Source: Acidobacteriota bacterium (GTDB lineage Bacteria > Acidobacteriota > UBA6911 > RPQK01 > JAJDTT01). From it: a DNA stretch of 37,456 bases. The position numbers and the translations under genes were made by a program. The stretch's first letter is position 1, and each line of letters begins with the position of its first letter. The notes below the pieces were generated by a model. That model saw only the letters and a list, made by a program, of their open reading frames with translations, was not told the origin of the DNA and ran no database searches. The stretch is taken from contig JAJDTT010000193.1 in assembly GCA_022827025.1 (NCBI GenBank), forward strand, positions 1 through 37,456, in the 5' to 3' direction. Below are positions 24,542 through 35,390 of this stretch, one piece after another.

Positions 24542-24660
24542 CGGCGCCCGGAAGGACGCCGATCCCAGACGGCGACTGGAAAGTCGCCGCTCCACGGCGC
24601 CCGGAAGGACGCCGGTCCCGGTCGGCGACTGGAAAGTCGCCGCTCCACGGCGCCACGTGG
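24542..24660. repeat. 53-bp tandem repeat of hairpins ending GTCGCCGCTCC
   Basis: Two full units of 53 bases start at 24542 and 24595, with a partial third at 24648. Each holds GCGCCCGGAAGGACGCC and a hairpin GGCGAC-TGGAAA-GTCGCC followed by GCTCCAC. A degenerate half unit precedes the array (24511-24541). The 3' signature is shared with repeats at 88-160 and 26915-26942. The array fills the gap between the metallophosphoesterase gene and the tRNA; the perfect period excludes a CRISPR interpretation because there are no unique spacers. Confidence 0.75.
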
Positions 24661-24673
24661 TCGGACAGGGAAA

Positions 24674-24750
<77 letters not shown>

Positions 24751-24764
24751 TTGCAGAAACAGAA

Positions 24765-24794
24765 ATTATATCCCAGCCCGGAAGAGCCTGGCAA
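24765..24794 (-). promoter_or_regulatory. Promoter of tRNA-Ile
   Basis: On the minus strand TTGCCA (-35) and TATAAT (-10, exact consensus) are 18 bases apart, and the -10 box ends 14 bases before the mature tRNA 5' end. This is the clearest sigma-70-type promoter in the window. Confidence 0.7.
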
Positions 24795-24844
24795 CCGGCC
24801 CGGCCGGCGCCCGGCCCCGTGGAGGGGCCTCCCGCTAAGGTAGA

Positions 24845-25309
24845 ATGAAGCCCGTGGCCAGGAACGTGGGAATCGAAATACCCGACCGGATCGTCGCCGA
24901 GATCCGCAAGGATCCGCCGGTGTCGGAAGCCGTTCCGCTCATCAGCGTCGACCCGGAAGGGTATCCCCACGTCGCTCTCCTGTCCTATTTCGAACTGTTC
25001 CTGCAGGACGGGTCCCTCGGCTTTTTCGTCCACGAGGGGAGCCGCACGGGACGCTTCCTCAAATCCGGGCGCCGCTGTACTCTCCTGTTCGTGAACCGCG
25101 ACTACGTGGTCTACGTCAAGGGACGGGCCCGTTGGAAAGGGGACCGGGAGTCCTGCTCGGTGTTCCGGCTCCGGGTGGAGGCGGTGCTGGAGGACTCTCC
25201 TCTGCCCGAGGAAGGGGAGGTGTTCCTGCAGAGCGGAATCCGGTTCGGAGCCGGTGAAGAGTGGCTCGAGAAGCGAGCCCGGTTGAGACGGAGGATGGTA
25301 TGGAACTGA
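24845..25309 (+). CDS. Pyridoxamine 5'-phosphate oxidase-fold protein
   Basis: A 154-residue split-barrel flavin-binding-type protein. The first half has the family pattern: VPLISVDPEGYPHVALLSYF, SLGFFVHEGSRTGRFLKSGR and CTLLFVNRDYVVYVKGRARW, equivalent to strands carrying the phosphate- and FMN-binding residues. PNPOx-like proteins reduce or bind F420, FMN or haem; the cofactor is not predictable. TAAGG precedes the ATG by 5 bases; a GTG at 24854 is an alternative. The end overlaps the lipoamide dehydrogenase start by 10 bases, so the genes are coupled. Confidence 0.78.
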   Translation: MKPVARNVGIEIPDRIVAEIRKDPPVSEAVPLISVDPEGYPHVALLSYFELFLQDGSLGFFVHEGSRTGRFLKSGRRCTLLFVNRDYVVYVKGRARWKGDRESCSVFRLRVEAVLEDSPLPEEGEVFLQSGIRFGAGEEWLEKRARLRRRMVWN

Positions 25310-26724
25310 CGAATCACCGGGCCGACGTCGTTGTGGTCGGCGCGGGACCCGGAGGCTACGCGTCCGCGTTCCGGGCGGCCGACCTGGGGCTCAGGGCGAT
25401 CCTGGTGGACGCCCGGGGACGGCCCGGAGGCGTCTGCCTGCACGACGGCTGCATTCCCTCGAAGACGCTGCTCCATGTCGCCGGCCTGCTGGGACAGATC
25501 CGCGAGGCGGATCGGCTGGGCATCGAGGTGGGAGAGCCGAAGGTGAATCTGGAACGGCTCCGGGCCTGGAAAACCTCGGTCATCGACCGGCTCGCGGCCG
25601 GAGTCGCGGATCTGGCGCGCCGCCGCGGCGTGCGTCTGATGTGGGGAAGAGCTCAATTCCGGTCCTCGGGCCGGCTCGCCGTGGAGGGCGAAGAAACGGC
25701 GGAGATCGCTTTCGATCACGCGGTCCTGGCCACGGGATCGCGCCCGGTAACCCTGCCCGGAATGCCGCAGAACAGCTCCCGCCTCCTGGACTCCACCCGG
25801 GCCCTCGACCTGGAGACGATTCCCGAAACCCTGCTGGTGATCGGCGGAGGCTACATCGGCCTGGAGTTGGGGACGGTCTACGCGGCCCTGGGAAGCCGCG
25901 TCACCGTGGTGGAGATGTTGGACGGCTTGCTTCCCGGCGTCGACCGCGACCTGGTTCGGCCGCTGGCGAAACGCCTCCGGAATCTTTTCGAAGCGATCCA
26001 CCTGCGGAGCCGGGTCGGCCGCGTTCAGGAAACGGACGAGGGGTTGGAGGTCGAACTGGAGTTGCCGGACCAGACCGTATCCCGCGTCTTCGATCAGGTG
26101 CTGGTGGCGGTGGGACGCCGGCCCAACTCGGAGGGCCTGGGTCTGGAGAACACGGGAGTGACGGTCGACGCCCAGGGATTCATCCGGACGGACACACAAT
26201 GCCGGACCGACGATCCGGCCATCTTCGCCATCGGCGACGTGGCGGGCCAGCCCATGCTGGCTCACAAGGCCACGAGGGAAGCCAAGGTGGCCGCCGAGGT
26301 CATCGCCGGCGACGAGTCCGGTTACGAGCCGGAGGCCGTTCCGGCCGTGGTCTTCACCGATCCGGAGGTGGCCTGGTGCGGACTCACCGAAGGGGAGGCC
26401 AGGGCCGAGGGTCAGGAGATTCAGGTGGTGCGGTTCCCCTGGGCGGCATCGGGACGGGCCCTGACCATGGGAAGGGCCGAGGGACTGACGAAGATGATTC
26501 TCGACCCCGACTCGGGTCAGGTCCTGGGGGTCGGCATCGTGGGCGCCCACGCCGGGGAGCTCATCGCGGAGGGGGTGGCGGCCATCGAGATGGCGGCCCT
26601 GGCCGAGGACCTGGCGCTCTGCATTCATGCCCATCCCACCCTTTCCGAGACCCTGGGCGAGGCGGCGGAGTCCTTCATGGGCCAGCCCACCCACCTGTAC
26701 CGCCCGCCGCGAAGGAGATTTTAG
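25300..26724 (+). CDS. lpdA: Dihydrolipoyl dehydrogenase (E3 component)
   Basis: A 474-residue FAD-dependent disulfide oxidoreductase that reoxidises dihydrolipoamide with NAD+ in 2-oxo-acid dehydrogenase and glycine-cleavage complexes. The FAD site is VVVVGAGPGGYAS (residues 9-21), the redox-active disulfide is GVCLHDGCIPSK (Cys 46 and 51), the NAD site is LVIGGGYIGLELG (near 182), and the second FAD motif is IFAIGDVAG. The dimer-interface active site is HAHPTLSETLGEA, with the His-Glu pair. The CLHDGC loop replaces the usual CLNVGC. The ATG at 25300 has GGAGGATGG upstream; a GTG at 25261 is rejected as lying in the preceding gene. E1 and E2 genes are not in the window. Confidence 0.93.
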   Translation: MELTNHRADVVVVGAGPGGYASAFRAADLGLRAILVDARGRPGGVCLHDGCIPSKTLLHVAGLLGQIREADRLGIEVGEPKVNLERLRAWKTSVIDRLAAGVADLARRRGVRLMWGRAQFRSSGRLAVEGEETAEIAFDHAVLATGSRPVTLPGMPQNSSRLLDSTRALDLETIPETLLVIGGGYIGLELGTVYAALGSRVTVVEMLDGLLPGVDRDLVRPLAKRLRNLFEAIHLRSRVGRVQETDEGLEVELELPDQTVSRVFDQVLVAVGRRPNSEGLGLENTGVTVDAQGFIRTDTQCRTDDPAIFAIGDVAGQPMLAHKATREAKVAAEVIAGDESGYEPEAVPAVVFTDPEVAWCGLTEGEARAEGQEIQVVRFPWAASGRALTMGRAEGLTKMILDPDSGQVLGVGIVGAHAGELIAEGVAAIEMAALAEDLALCIHAHPTLSETLGEAAESFMGQPTHLYRPPRRRF

Positions 26725-26840
26725 GAGGGGCGTCATTCTTGGCGCCCTCTTTCGAGCGTCGGGCGTACTCGAAGCTCGGCGGCTCGACGTACTGGCCCTT
26801 TGCTTTGGAGGGAGGGTCGGTCCATTCGATCTCTTTCGTG

Positions 26841-26922
26841 CCATGCGGGGAGGACGAGCTGAGGGAGGGAGAGACGACGGGGCCGCCCGATAATTTTTGA
26901 ATGCGTGGTCGTAAGACGGCGA
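26841..26922. repeat. Dispersed repeat copy B
   Basis: About 90 percent identical to positions 6-87. It lies between the lpd stop and the aconitase start. The sequence upstream of it (26737-26840) continues the same plus-strand reading frame (FERRAYSKLGGSTYWPFALE, GGSVHSISFVPC) down to the shared TGA, with no start codon near; the minus strand is also open. It may be the 3' end of a decayed gene rather than a noncoding element. Confidence 0.75.
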
Positions 26923-26942
26923 CAGGGATGTCGCCGCTCCTC
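26915..26942. repeat. Hairpin repeat ending GTCGCCGCTCC
   Basis: Arms GGCGACA and TGTCGCC enclose a 4-base GGGA loop, followed by GCTCCTCC. It belongs to the same family as the elements at 88-160 and 24511-24660. Confidence 0.6.
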
Positions 26943-27008
26943 CCCGTTTGCCTTGCGCTGGCGATCAGGGGTATTTTTGAGGCCGTTGCCGAGAAAGGAT
27001 CGTCCACC

Positions 27009-29714
<2,706 letters not shown>

Positions 29715-29751
29715 CCCGGGATGAGGGAGGAAACCGGTTGAGGCTGAATCG

Positions 29752-30420
29752 TTGACGGCTCAAGGCCGAACCATTGAGCTGCCCATCTTTCCCCTCCCCG
29801 GAGTGGTGTTCTTCCCCCGGGTGATCCTCCCCCTGCACATCTTCGAACCGCGCTACAAGGCCATGGTGGCCAGCGCCCTGGACGGGAACGGCCGCATCGG
29901 CATGGTCCTCCTCCGGGAGGGATGGCGCCCCCAATACCGCGCCTCCCCGCCGGTCTTCGGGACCGGGACCATGGGTCTGATCACTCAGCCGGAAGAGCTT
30001 GAGGACGGCAAGTACAACCTGATGCTCCGGGGGCTCCAGCGTTACCGGATCTTGGAATTCCTGCAGGAGACGCCCTTCCGGCTGGCCCGGGTCCGGCTTC
30101 TGGAGGACGTGGCCCCGGACGAACGCGACGCGCAGGCCCTTCGCTGGAAGATGGCCAAGCGCCTGAACGAGTTGGCGCCCGAGATCAAGTTTCCGCCGCT
30201 GGAGCCAAAATTGGCCGGCCGGATCGATTTCCTGACCATGATCAACCTGATCTGTTGTTGCCTGGACCTCTCCGTCTATGACAAGCAGAGGCTGCTGGAA
30301 ACGGGCGATCTGGCGGTGAGGGCTCGCGGAGTCCTGGGGGTGCTGGACCGGAAACTGAAGGCCAAGAGGCTGGTCTCCGGTTTTGAGCCCCTACGGCCCG
30401 AACATCCGGAGAGGAATTGA
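29752..30420 (+). CDS. LON peptidase substrate-binding-domain protein
   Basis: A 222-residue protein made of the Lon N-terminal (PUA-like) domain alone, without the AAA or protease domains. The hallmark LPIFPLPGVVFFPRVILPLH is followed by IFEPRYKAMV, and then GTMGLITQPEELEDGKYNLM and LRGLQRYRILEF. Helical bundle residues follow, with CCCLDL near residue 165. Such proteins are called LON-domain or YcaO-associated; their role is unknown and probably involves protein binding. No ATG or GTG start is in frame; a TTG at 29752 with GAGG 8 bases upstream is used. It sits between aconitase and the M1 peptidase, in a likely operon. Confidence 0.85.
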   Translation: MTAQGRTIELPIFPLPGVVFFPRVILPLHIFEPRYKAMVASALDGNGRIGMVLLREGWRPQYRASPPVFGTGTMGLITQPEELEDGKYNLMLRGLQRYRILEFLQETPFRLARVRLLEDVAPDERDAQALRWKMAKRLNELAPEIKFPPLEPKLAGRIDFLTMINLICCCLDLSVYDKQRLLETGDLAVRARGVLGVLDRKLKAKRLVSGFEPLRPEHPERN

Positions 30421-30466
30421 GTTCCCGGCTGGGCGGCCCGCCAAAGCCGGCGGGACTGGAATTGCG

Positions 30467-32479
30467 ATGAGAGTATTCGGGCTGCTGGCGCTTTGGCTGA
30501 CGACTGCCCCGCTCCCGGCGGTCCCGGAACGGAATATCAGCTATGACATCCAGGCCAAGCTGGATCCGGCCTCCAAGACAGTTGAGGCCCAGCAGGTCCT
30601 GAACTGGCGGAACTCCTCGGACAGGCCAGTCCGGGAGTTCCACTTCCATCTCTACCTGAACGCGTTCCGGAACAACCGGTCCACCATGATGTGGGAGCTG
30701 GGTTTCGCTCCCTTCTGGAGGGACAAGGACCCGATTCCGGAGGACTACTGGGGTTTCATCGACGTCGACTCCATCCAGGTCGAGGCGGACGGACCCGAGG
30801 GTCCCACCCGGGTGGTGAAACGCCGCTTCATCCATCCGGACGACGACAACGCCGAGGACCGGACGGTGCTCCAGGTGGAGCTGGACCGGCCTCTTGCCCC
30901 CGGCGGGCAGGTGCGCTTTCGAATCGAGTTCACCTCCAAGCTGCCCCGGGGCGCCCGCAGGACCGGCTGGGTGGAGGACTACTATTTCGTGGCCCAGTGG
31001 TTTCCCAAGCTGGGCGTCTTCGCCGACGGCGCCTGGTATTGCCACCAATATCATCGCCACTCGGAGTACTTCGCCGACTTCGGGGACTATGAGGTGAGCC
31101 TGACGATCCCGTCGGACATGGTGGTGGGGGCCACCGGACGCCTGGTCGGCGAGACCGACAATGGGGACGGGACCCACACGCACCAGTTCCAACAGGAAAA
31201 CGTGCATGACTTCACCTGGGTGGCCAGCACCCGGCTGATGCCCCGGACCCGCAAGTTCGAACATCCCGGCCTTCCCCCCGTCGACATGCGGCTGCTTTTG
31301 CTGGAGGAGCATGAGCACCTGGAGGAACGGTACTTCCGGGCCATGGAGCATTCCCTGCGCCTCTTCGGGACCTGGTTCGGACCCTATCCCTACTCGATCC
31401 TGACCCTGGTCGATCCTCCCTACAACAGCCGCACCGGGGGAATGGAGTACCCCACTCTCGTGACCGGGAGGACCGGCTTCTGGTCGCCCCCGGAGACGCT
31501 CTCGCCCGAGGGGGTCACCATCCATGAAGTGGCCCACCAGTGGTGGTACGGCCTGGTGGCCAGCAACGAGGCCGAGGAGGCCTGGCTGGACGAGGGCATC
31601 ACCTCCTGGGCCACGGACCGGGCCTCGCGGGAAGCCTATGCTCCCAGGGTCCACGTGGAGTGGCTCCTGGGAGAGATCCCTCTCTCGTTTCCCTCGGTGA
31701 CCCGCCCGTTCGAGACCCGGAACCTGGCCTGGGTGCGCCGCGGCGGACGCCTGGACGTCATGACGCGCAACTCCTGGAGTTTCCGGAACCGGCGCAGCTA
31801 TTTCGTCAACGCCTACGCCAAGCCGGATATGGTGCTGTGGACCCTGGAACGGTACCTGGGCACCGAGGTCATGCTGCGGGCGATCCGGACCTACTTCGAG
31901 CGTTATCGCTACCGTCATCCCACGACCGAGGACTTCGTGCGGACGGTCAGCGAGGTGGCCGGCGAGGACCTGGATTGGTTCTTCCGGGAGACGATCCACA
32001 GCGCCGAGACGGTCGACTACGCGGTGACCGAAGCCCGTTCCATGGCCATTCCGGACCTGAAGGGGGTCCCTCCGGGCGAAGCCGAAATCGTCGAAGAGGC
32101 GACCGTCGCCGAAAATGCCTCGAACCAGGAGGAGACCGCCTCGGAGAAGGTCTACTGGAGCCGGGTCGTGGTGACCCGGCTGCAGGGGGGGCGGTTCCCC
32201 GTGGACGTGGTCATGGAATTCGAGGACGGGAAGCGGTTCCGCCGCCTCTGGGACGGGCAGTACCGGTGGGTCCGGTACGAGTTCAAGCGGCCGTCACGGC
32301 TCAAGTCGGCCGTGGTCGATCCCGACCGGAAGCTGCTTCTGGACATCAATCCCACCAACAACAGCCGACTGGTGAAGCCGCCGGCAAGTGGCAAGCCCTC
32401 CCTGGCCACGCGGAAGTGGACCGCAAAGTGGCTGTTCTGGTTGCAGAACCTGATGGAAATCGCCGCTCTGATCTCATGA
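30467..32479 (+). CDS. M1 family metallopeptidase (exported)
   Basis: A 670-residue zinc aminopeptidase-type protein of the M1 family. A signal peptide (LLALWLTTAPLPAVP) precedes a beta-rich N-terminal domain (YDIQAKLDPASKTVEAQQVL). The exopeptidase motif is present as GGMEYP (near 323), and the zinc motif HEVAHQWWYG is near 352, followed by WLDEGITSW (the third ligand Glu about 19 residues after the second His). It would remove N-terminal residues from peptides outside the cytoplasm. A Tyr expected at about 435 for catalysis is plausible in RSYFVNAYAK. The stop overlaps the next start (ATGA), and no strong ribosome-binding site is visible. Confidence 0.9.
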   Translation: MRVFGLLALWLTTAPLPAVPERNISYDIQAKLDPASKTVEAQQVLNWRNSSDRPVREFHFHLYLNAFRNNRSTMMWELGFAPFWRDKDPIPEDYWGFIDVDSIQVEADGPEGPTRVVKRRFIHPDDDNAEDRTVLQVELDRPLAPGGQVRFRIEFTSKLPRGARRTGWVEDYYFVAQWFPKLGVFADGAWYCHQYHRHSEYFADFGDYEVSLTIPSDMVVGATGRLVGETDNGDGTHTHQFQQENVHDFTWVASTRLMPRTRKFEHPGLPPVDMRLLLLEEHEHLEERYFRAMEHSLRLFGTWFGPYPYSILTLVDPPYNSRTGGMEYPTLVTGRTGFWSPPETLSPEGVTIHEVAHQWWYGLVASNEAEEAWLDEGITSWATDRASREAYAPRVHVEWLLGEIPLSFPSVTRPFETRNLAWVRRGGRLDVMTRNSWSFRNRRSYFVNAYAKPDMVLWTLERYLGTEVMLRAIRTYFERYRYRHPTTEDFVRTVSEVAGEDLDWFFRETIHSAETVDYAVTEARSMAIPDLKGVPPGEAEIVEEATVAENASNQEETASEKVYWSRVVVTRLQGGRFPVDVVMEFEDGKRFRRLWDGQYRWVRYEFKRPSRLKSAVVDPDRKLLLDINPTNNSRLVKPPASGKPSLATRKWTAKWLFWLQNLMEIAALIS

Positions 32480-33537
32480 ACCTCAACGGCTGCGTGGCTC
32501 GGGGCTGGCGGAATCTGTCGGCCCACAAGAAGTCGATCCTCTATCTCTACCTGGTGGTCCTGGCATCGGCGTCCCTCCTGCTCCTCCCCTTCATGGAGAC
32601 CTTCGAGTCCTCCCTGGGCGCCGGCGTCTATCGGGAACGGCTGGTGACGGCTCTGGACTACGACTGGTACCAGCTCTTTCGGGACCGGGCCCGGGGAGCG
32701 GCGGAGAGCTTCGGTCCGTGGGTCCTGGGGGCCGGACCCTTCCTCCACACCCTGGAGGTTCTGCTGGAAGACGGCTTTGGCAAGTTGCCGCCGGCGGTTC
32801 TCGGGGCCGTTGCCATCTATCTTCTGCTGCACGTCTTCGTGCTCTCGGCGGCGGTCAGCTCCCTTCACCTGCGCCCCGGCGGAGGCAGCACCCGGCAGTT
32901 TCTCCGCAACGGAGCCGAGTTCTTCGGCCGGTTCCTGAGGTTGAGCGTGCTGGCCCTGCTTCTCTACTGGTGTCTGAGGCAGGCGCTGACCCCCGTGGAC
33001 GGGTGGGTCGACTCGATGTCCGCCGCCGCCGCGACCGAGGTCACAGGTTTCTACCTCAGTCTGGCGCGTTATCTTCTGATTCTGGTCCTGATTCTGGGCA
33101 TGGACCTGATCCTGGACTACGCTCGAATCAAGGTCGTCCTGGAAGACCGCACCAGCATCCTGTTGGCGGTCGTGGCCGCGGCCGGGTTCGTCAAGAGGAA
33201 CTTCCTGGGCGCCACCGGCCTCTATCTGCTCCTGGCGTGTTTCACGCTGGTCTGGGCCGGCCTGTACCTGGGCGTCGATACCCTGGCCGGCGACGATTCC
33301 TGGGGAGGAATCCTCGTGCTGTTCGTGGTGCAGCAGATCCACATGTTGGGCAGAATGGCCCTCAAGCTCCTGGGCTTCGGCGCCCAGATCCAGTTCGTCA
33401 AGAGCCGCGACCCCTGGTTCCGCGACCGCGATCCCTCAGAAGGGGGACCAGGAGGGGGGACTTTCCTGTCCCCCAGAGCGGAAGCGGCATCCCCATCACC
33501 CACAACTCCGCCGGCAGCACCCGAGGAATCGCCATGA
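32476..33537 (+). CDS. Multispanning membrane protein between two peptidases
   Basis: A 353-residue integral membrane protein with about six to seven hydrophobic segments: near 22-42 (LYLYLVVLASASLLLLPF), 105-125, 155-175, 195-215, 235-250, 260-280 and 285-305. It ends in a Pro/Ser-rich tail of about 45 residues. No family is recognised. The start ATGA overlaps the M1 peptidase stop, and the stop overlaps the M28 peptidase start in the same way, so the three are translationally coupled. This suggests a membrane partner or transporter for the peptide products, by inference. Confidence 0.75.
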   Translation: MNLNGCVARGWRNLSAHKKSILYLYLVVLASASLLLLPFMETFESSLGAGVYRERLVTALDYDWYQLFRDRARGAAESFGPWVLGAGPFLHTLEVLLEDGFGKLPPAVLGAVAIYLLLHVFVLSAAVSSLHLRPGGGSTRQFLRNGAEFFGRFLRLSVLALLLYWCLRQALTPVDGWVDSMSAAAATEVTGFYLSLARYLLILVLILGMDLILDYARIKVVLEDRTSILLAVVAAAGFVKRNFLGATGLYLLLACFTLVWAGLYLGVDTLAGDDSWGGILVLFVVQQIHMLGRMALKLLGFGAQIQFVKSRDPWFRDRDPSEGGPGGGTFLSPRAEAASPSPTTPPAAPEESP

Positions 33538-35309
33538 TCAAGCGTCTCCAATGGTCATTCCTCGCTCTCCTCCTTCTCACCGGCGCCGCCGGCGCCCGGG
33601 ACGAAGGACGGCTCCTGGAACACCTGCGCTATCTCGCCTCCGACGAGCTGCAGGGCCGGGGCAACGGGTCGCCCGGCCTGGAGCAGGCGGCGCGCTACAT
33701 AGCGGAGGAATATCGCCGGACCGGCCTGGAGCCGGTCGGGTCCGACGGCACCTACTTCCAGGCCTTCACCATCACCACGGGTCAGAACCTGGGTCCAAAT
33801 AACCGCTTGGCGATCCGGGGGCCCGAGAACGCTCGAGAGTTCTCAATCGGCCCCGAGTACAGGCTGCTGACCTTCGGTCCGAATCCAAACATCTCCGGAA
33901 AACTCTTCTTCGCCGGTTTCGGAATCACGTCGCACGAACACGGGTACGACGACTACGGCGACTGGGACGTTCGAGGCCGGGTGATCCTGGCGTTCGAGCA
34001 CGAACCCCAGGAACGATTGGCCTCCAGCCCGTTTCACGGCAAGAACCTGACGTCCTATTCGACGGTGACCCACAAGGCGCTCAACGCCGCGAGCCGCGGC
34101 GCCGCGGCGCTGATTCTGATTCCTGATCGATTCAACCATCCCAAGCGACGCTCCCGGCAGGCCCCGCAATTCGAGAGGGTGGCCAACATGGGAATCCCCA
34201 CCGTTCGCCTGAACGGGCGTTTGGGTGAACTCCTGCTGCGGGAGGCAGGGCGGGATCCGTCCGAGATCGACCGCTGGATCCACCATCATCTCACGCCCTA
34301 CTCGTTCCCCATGGACGGGGTTTCCGTCCGTCTGGACGTGGACGTGGTCCCGATCCGTCACCAGGTCAGGAACGTGGTAGGCGCCCTGCCCGGCGACTCG
34401 GAGGAAGCCGTGGTGATCGGCGCGCACTATGATCACTTGGGTTTCGGCGACGAGTCCTCCCTGGCGGAACACCACTTGGGACAGATCCACAACGGAGCGG
34501 ACGACAACGCTTCCGGTGTGGCCGCGCTATTGATCCTGGCCCGGGATCTGTCGGCGGCCCGGCCCGGCCGCACCGTCGTTTTCGCCGCTTTTGCAGCCGA
34601 GGAGCTGGGTCTGCTGGGCTCCCGCCACTACGTGCAGCATCCGTCATTGCCGCTGGAACGAACCGTGGCCATGGTGAACCTGGACATGATCGGCCGCAGC
34701 GACGGCGACGTCCTGATTGGTGGAGTGGGCACGGCGAAGGAGTTCCGGGACCTGCTCCACGAGGTGGAGGCGGACTCTCCCCTGACCTTCAATTACGCCA
34801 GCACCCCCCGGGGCTCGAGTGACCACCTGCCGTTCGCCGCGGCGGGAGTCCCGGTCCTCTTCTTCTTTACCGGCCTGCATCCCGACTACCACAAGCCGTC
34901 CGACGACTGGGAGAAGATCGACCTGGTCCGGACCTGGCAGGTGGTGGAGGCGGTGCGTCAGACGGTGGACCGGCTGAACCGCCTGGAGAGCCGGCCCCGG
35001 TATGTGGACCTCCGGCGCGGGAGGACGCCGCTCGACGACCGGCCCTGGCTGGGAATCGCGCCCGACATGAGCTGGACGCTGGGGGGTGTCCGGATCGCGC
35101 AGGTCTTGAGCTGGAGTCCCGGCGCCGCCGCGGGACTCCAGGAAAAGGACGTGCTCGTGGAATTCGGCGGGCGGGTGATACGCAATCTCCGGGACCTTCG
35201 AAACCTGCTCCGGTCTCGGAAACCGGGAGACCAGGTCAAGATCCTGGTCCTGAGGCAGGGGCAACTCGTCGAGATGACCGCCCGGCTCGATCGGCGGTCC
35301 GCACAGTAG
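33534..35309 (+). CDS. M28 family peptidase with PA and PDZ domains (exported)
   Basis: A 591-residue exported zinc aminopeptidase. The signal peptide (SFLALLLLTGAAGA) is followed by a protease-associated (PA) insert at about 110-230 and the M28 catalytic domain with GAHYDHLG (near 296), HNGADDNASGVAALL (near 319), AAEELGLLGS (near 355), VNLDMIGR (near 383) and PDYHKPSDDWEKI (near 451), which supply the two-zinc ligands His, Asp, Glu, Asp and His and the general-base Glu. A C-terminal PDZ domain (about 503-585) has LGI..., LSWSPGAAAGLQEKDVLVEF and GGRVIRNLRDL. The PDZ is typical of bacterial M28 aminopeptidases that act on membrane-bound or unfolded substrates. The start overlaps the upstream stop (ATGA). 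Confidence 0.92.
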   Translation: MIKRLQWSFLALLLLTGAAGARDEGRLLEHLRYLASDELQGRGNGSPGLEQAARYIAEEYRRTGLEPVGSDGTYFQAFTITTGQNLGPNNRLAIRGPENAREFSIGPEYRLLTFGPNPNISGKLFFAGFGITSHEHGYDDYGDWDVRGRVILAFEHEPQERLASSPFHGKNLTSYSTVTHKALNAASRGAAALILIPDRFNHPKRRSRQAPQFERVANMGIPTVRLNGRLGELLLREAGRDPSEIDRWIHHHLTPYSFPMDGVSVRLDVDVVPIRHQVRNVVGALPGDSEEAVVIGAHYDHLGFGDESSLAEHHLGQIHNGADDNASGVAALLILARDLSAARPGRTVVFAAFAAEELGLLGSRHYVQHPSLPLERTVAMVNLDMIGRSDGDVLIGGVGTAKEFRDLLHEVEADSPLTFNYASTPRGSSDHLPFAAAGVPVLFFFTGLHPDYHKPSDDWEKIDLVRTWQVVEAVRQTVDRLNRLESRPRYVDLRRGRTPLDDRPWLGIAPDMSWTLGGVRIAQVLSWSPGAAAGLQEKDVLVEFGGRVIRNLRDLRNLLRSRKPGDQVKILVLRQGQLVEMTARLDRRSAQ

Positions 35310-35390
35310 GGACCCGGTTGGAAGCGCAGATTCCGCTAAGTCATCCCGATTACGGCGGCCTTCACCCCGGCGTTCGTGAACGTCCCGGCG

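Noticed and set aside
24542-24660. Possible CRISPR array.
   Set aside because: Only two full copies of a 53-base unit, repeated end to end without unique spacers, and no cas genes nearby.
25111-26844. Minus-strand frame opposite lipoamide dehydrogenase and plus-strand frame 25641-26900.
   Set aside because: Both are shadows of the well-conserved lpd gene; only the last 55 codons of the plus-strand frame, beyond lpd, may be meaningful and are described with repeat copy B.
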